Below, piece by piece: positions 63,822-64,000 of a stretch of 64,000 nucleotides of DNA. The translations under genes and the position numbers were made by a program. This stretch comes from Hyperoplus lanceolatus (lineage: Eukaryota > Chordata > Actinopteri > Uranoscopiformes > Ammodytidae), in contig CM049411.1 of the NCBI GenBank assembly GCA_026929865.2, positions 5,364,001 through 5,428,000 on the forward strand, read 5' to 3'. Within the stretch, counting starts at the first letter, position 1; every line of letters starts with the position of its first letter. The notes under the pieces were generated by a model. That model saw only the letters and a list, made by a program, of their open reading frames with translations, was not told the DNA's origin and did no database searches.

Positions 63822-63938
63822 CGGACCTTAGAGATGAGGACGGTTCTGATGACAACCGCAGTTCCAGTCTGGGTCGCTCGGCGCCATCTGACGATGCCTC
63901 GGTCGCCTCGGACTACCAGGACGATGCAAACCCTGACT
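60588..63938 (+). CDS. skap1: skap1 (Src kinase-associated phosphoprotein), 5' part
   Basis: Adaptor protein of T-cell and integrin signalling; the PH and SH3 domains lie in exons beyond the window. Coding exons: 60588-60627, 61673-61778, 63074-63099, 63822-63938, with consistent GT/AG phases. Exon 1 encodes MGTIPHDIRRLLD, matching the SKAP1 start (EEIRWLLED). Exon 2 (FVAEILQDEDLSKDAQETRK ... FRVVHVR) matches the helical dimerisation segment. Exon 4 (SDDNRSSSLGRSAPSDD ... SDYQDD) matches the acidic linker before the PH domain. SKAP1 flanks HOXB1 in tetrapods, which supports the call; SKAP2 (HOXA side) is the alternative. Truncated by the window edge. The fourth exon's acceptor follows a (CA)n run. 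Confidence 0.87.
61151..61474 (-). repeat. M4 MITE, copy 2
   Basis: TTAAAGACCTACTTCACCGA ... GTGAAGTATTCCTTTAA, with inverted ends; the inverse of 35443-35683 with extra interior, including an inverted pair CTAACCCTACATTT(C/T)ACCATGTGTG. In skap1 intron 1. Confidence 0.75.
62240..62712 (-). repeat. SINE family C abutting SINE family A
   Basis: 62240-62541 carries the family C pattern (AGCGCTTTACATTG ... GCAGCAGCTACCACGCAGGG ... GGGGATCGAACATCCGACCC). 62537-62712 carries family A in reverse (ATGCTTTATTGATAGTG ... GAGTGACATGCAGAGAACGA). In skap1 intron 2. Confidence 0.75.
62912..62988. repeat. (GAGT)n/(GT)n microsatellite
   Basis: GAGT units grading into GT, in skap1 intron 2. Confidence 0.9.
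63166..63686. repeat. M2 MITE, copy 3 (best preserved)
   Basis: TTAAAGGTGCAGTGTGTACA at the left, TTACACACTGCACCTTTAA at the right. In skap1 intron 3. Confidence 0.8.
63761..63820. repeat. (CA)n microsatellite at a splice acceptor
   Basis: The CA run ends in CACACAG, which serves as the acceptor for the skap1 exon at 63822, so no normal polypyrimidine tract is present. Confidence 0.9.
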
Positions 63939-64000
63939 GTAAGTTCACAAAAGTCTTCCTGAGTCTGACTTCCCAGTGTGTGTGTGTGTGTGTGTGTGTG

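Overview
The window is genomic DNA from a ray-finned fish, most likely a percomorph-type teleost. It holds almost the whole of a secondary (teleost-duplicated) HoxB cluster, HoxBb, with its flanking genes. The evidence is four two-exon homeobox genes on the + strand in the order Hox6, Hox5, Hox3, Hox1, a mir-10 hairpin in the Hox5-Hox4 slot, a TTLL6-type gene on the 5' side and a SKAP1-type gene on the 3' side. Those are the neighbours of tetrapod HOXB. Retention of a Hox3 gene (absent from the zebrafish HoxBb cluster) and loss of Hox2, Hox4 and everything posterior to Hox6 is the percomorph pattern. These family and species statements rest on recognition, not on a search.

Layout. (1) 17-12451: ttll6, 16 exons whose phases all agree, giving 769 codons; one in-frame TGA in the second exon listed here needs explaining. 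Its introns carry SINEs, TTAA-flanked MITEs and a hAT remnant with an 8-bp target duplication. (2) 12452-19098: intergenic DNA with a peculiar near-identical duplication (15522-16131 and 18281-18512) and the hoxb6b promoter. (3) 19099-25064: hoxb6b and hoxb5b, 1.4 kb apart. (4) 25065-39703: a gene-poor interval where hoxb4b would have been. It contains a complete Tc1/mariner element with an intact transposase ORF and 278-bp inverted repeats, a mir-10 precursor with a changed first mature base, a tandemly duplicated TCF-site module, and a DR5 retinoic-acid element with RARbeta2-type half-sites. (5) 39704-42174: hoxb3b, with a short, diverged N-terminus and unusual homeodomain residues. (6) 42175-45272: the hoxb2b slot (empty), then a recognisable Hoxb1 autoregulatory element and hoxb1b. 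(7) 45273-60587: downstream DNA with a DR2 and a DR5 retinoic-acid element 0.9 and 1.9 kb past hoxb1b, a duplicated block, large microsatellites, a unique GC-rich candidate conserved element at 54.7-55.2 kb, and a foldback transposon. (8) 60588-63938: the first four coding exons of skap1, which continues out of the window.

How it works together: Hox proteins from this cluster pattern the hindbrain and anterior trunk. The visible cis-elements (DR2/DR5 retinoic-acid sites, Hox/Pbx/Meis/octamer sites upstream of hoxb1b, mir-10) match the known regulatory logic of vertebrate HoxB. The dense microsatellites and transposons are unusual for a Hox cluster and fit a paralogous cluster under relaxed constraint. 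I saw no wholly new gene system. The most notable items are the ttll6 TGA, the altered mir-10, the surviving enhancer-like sites in the empty hoxb4b slot, the duplicated TCF module and the C-A-C-X-A duplication upstream of hoxb6b.
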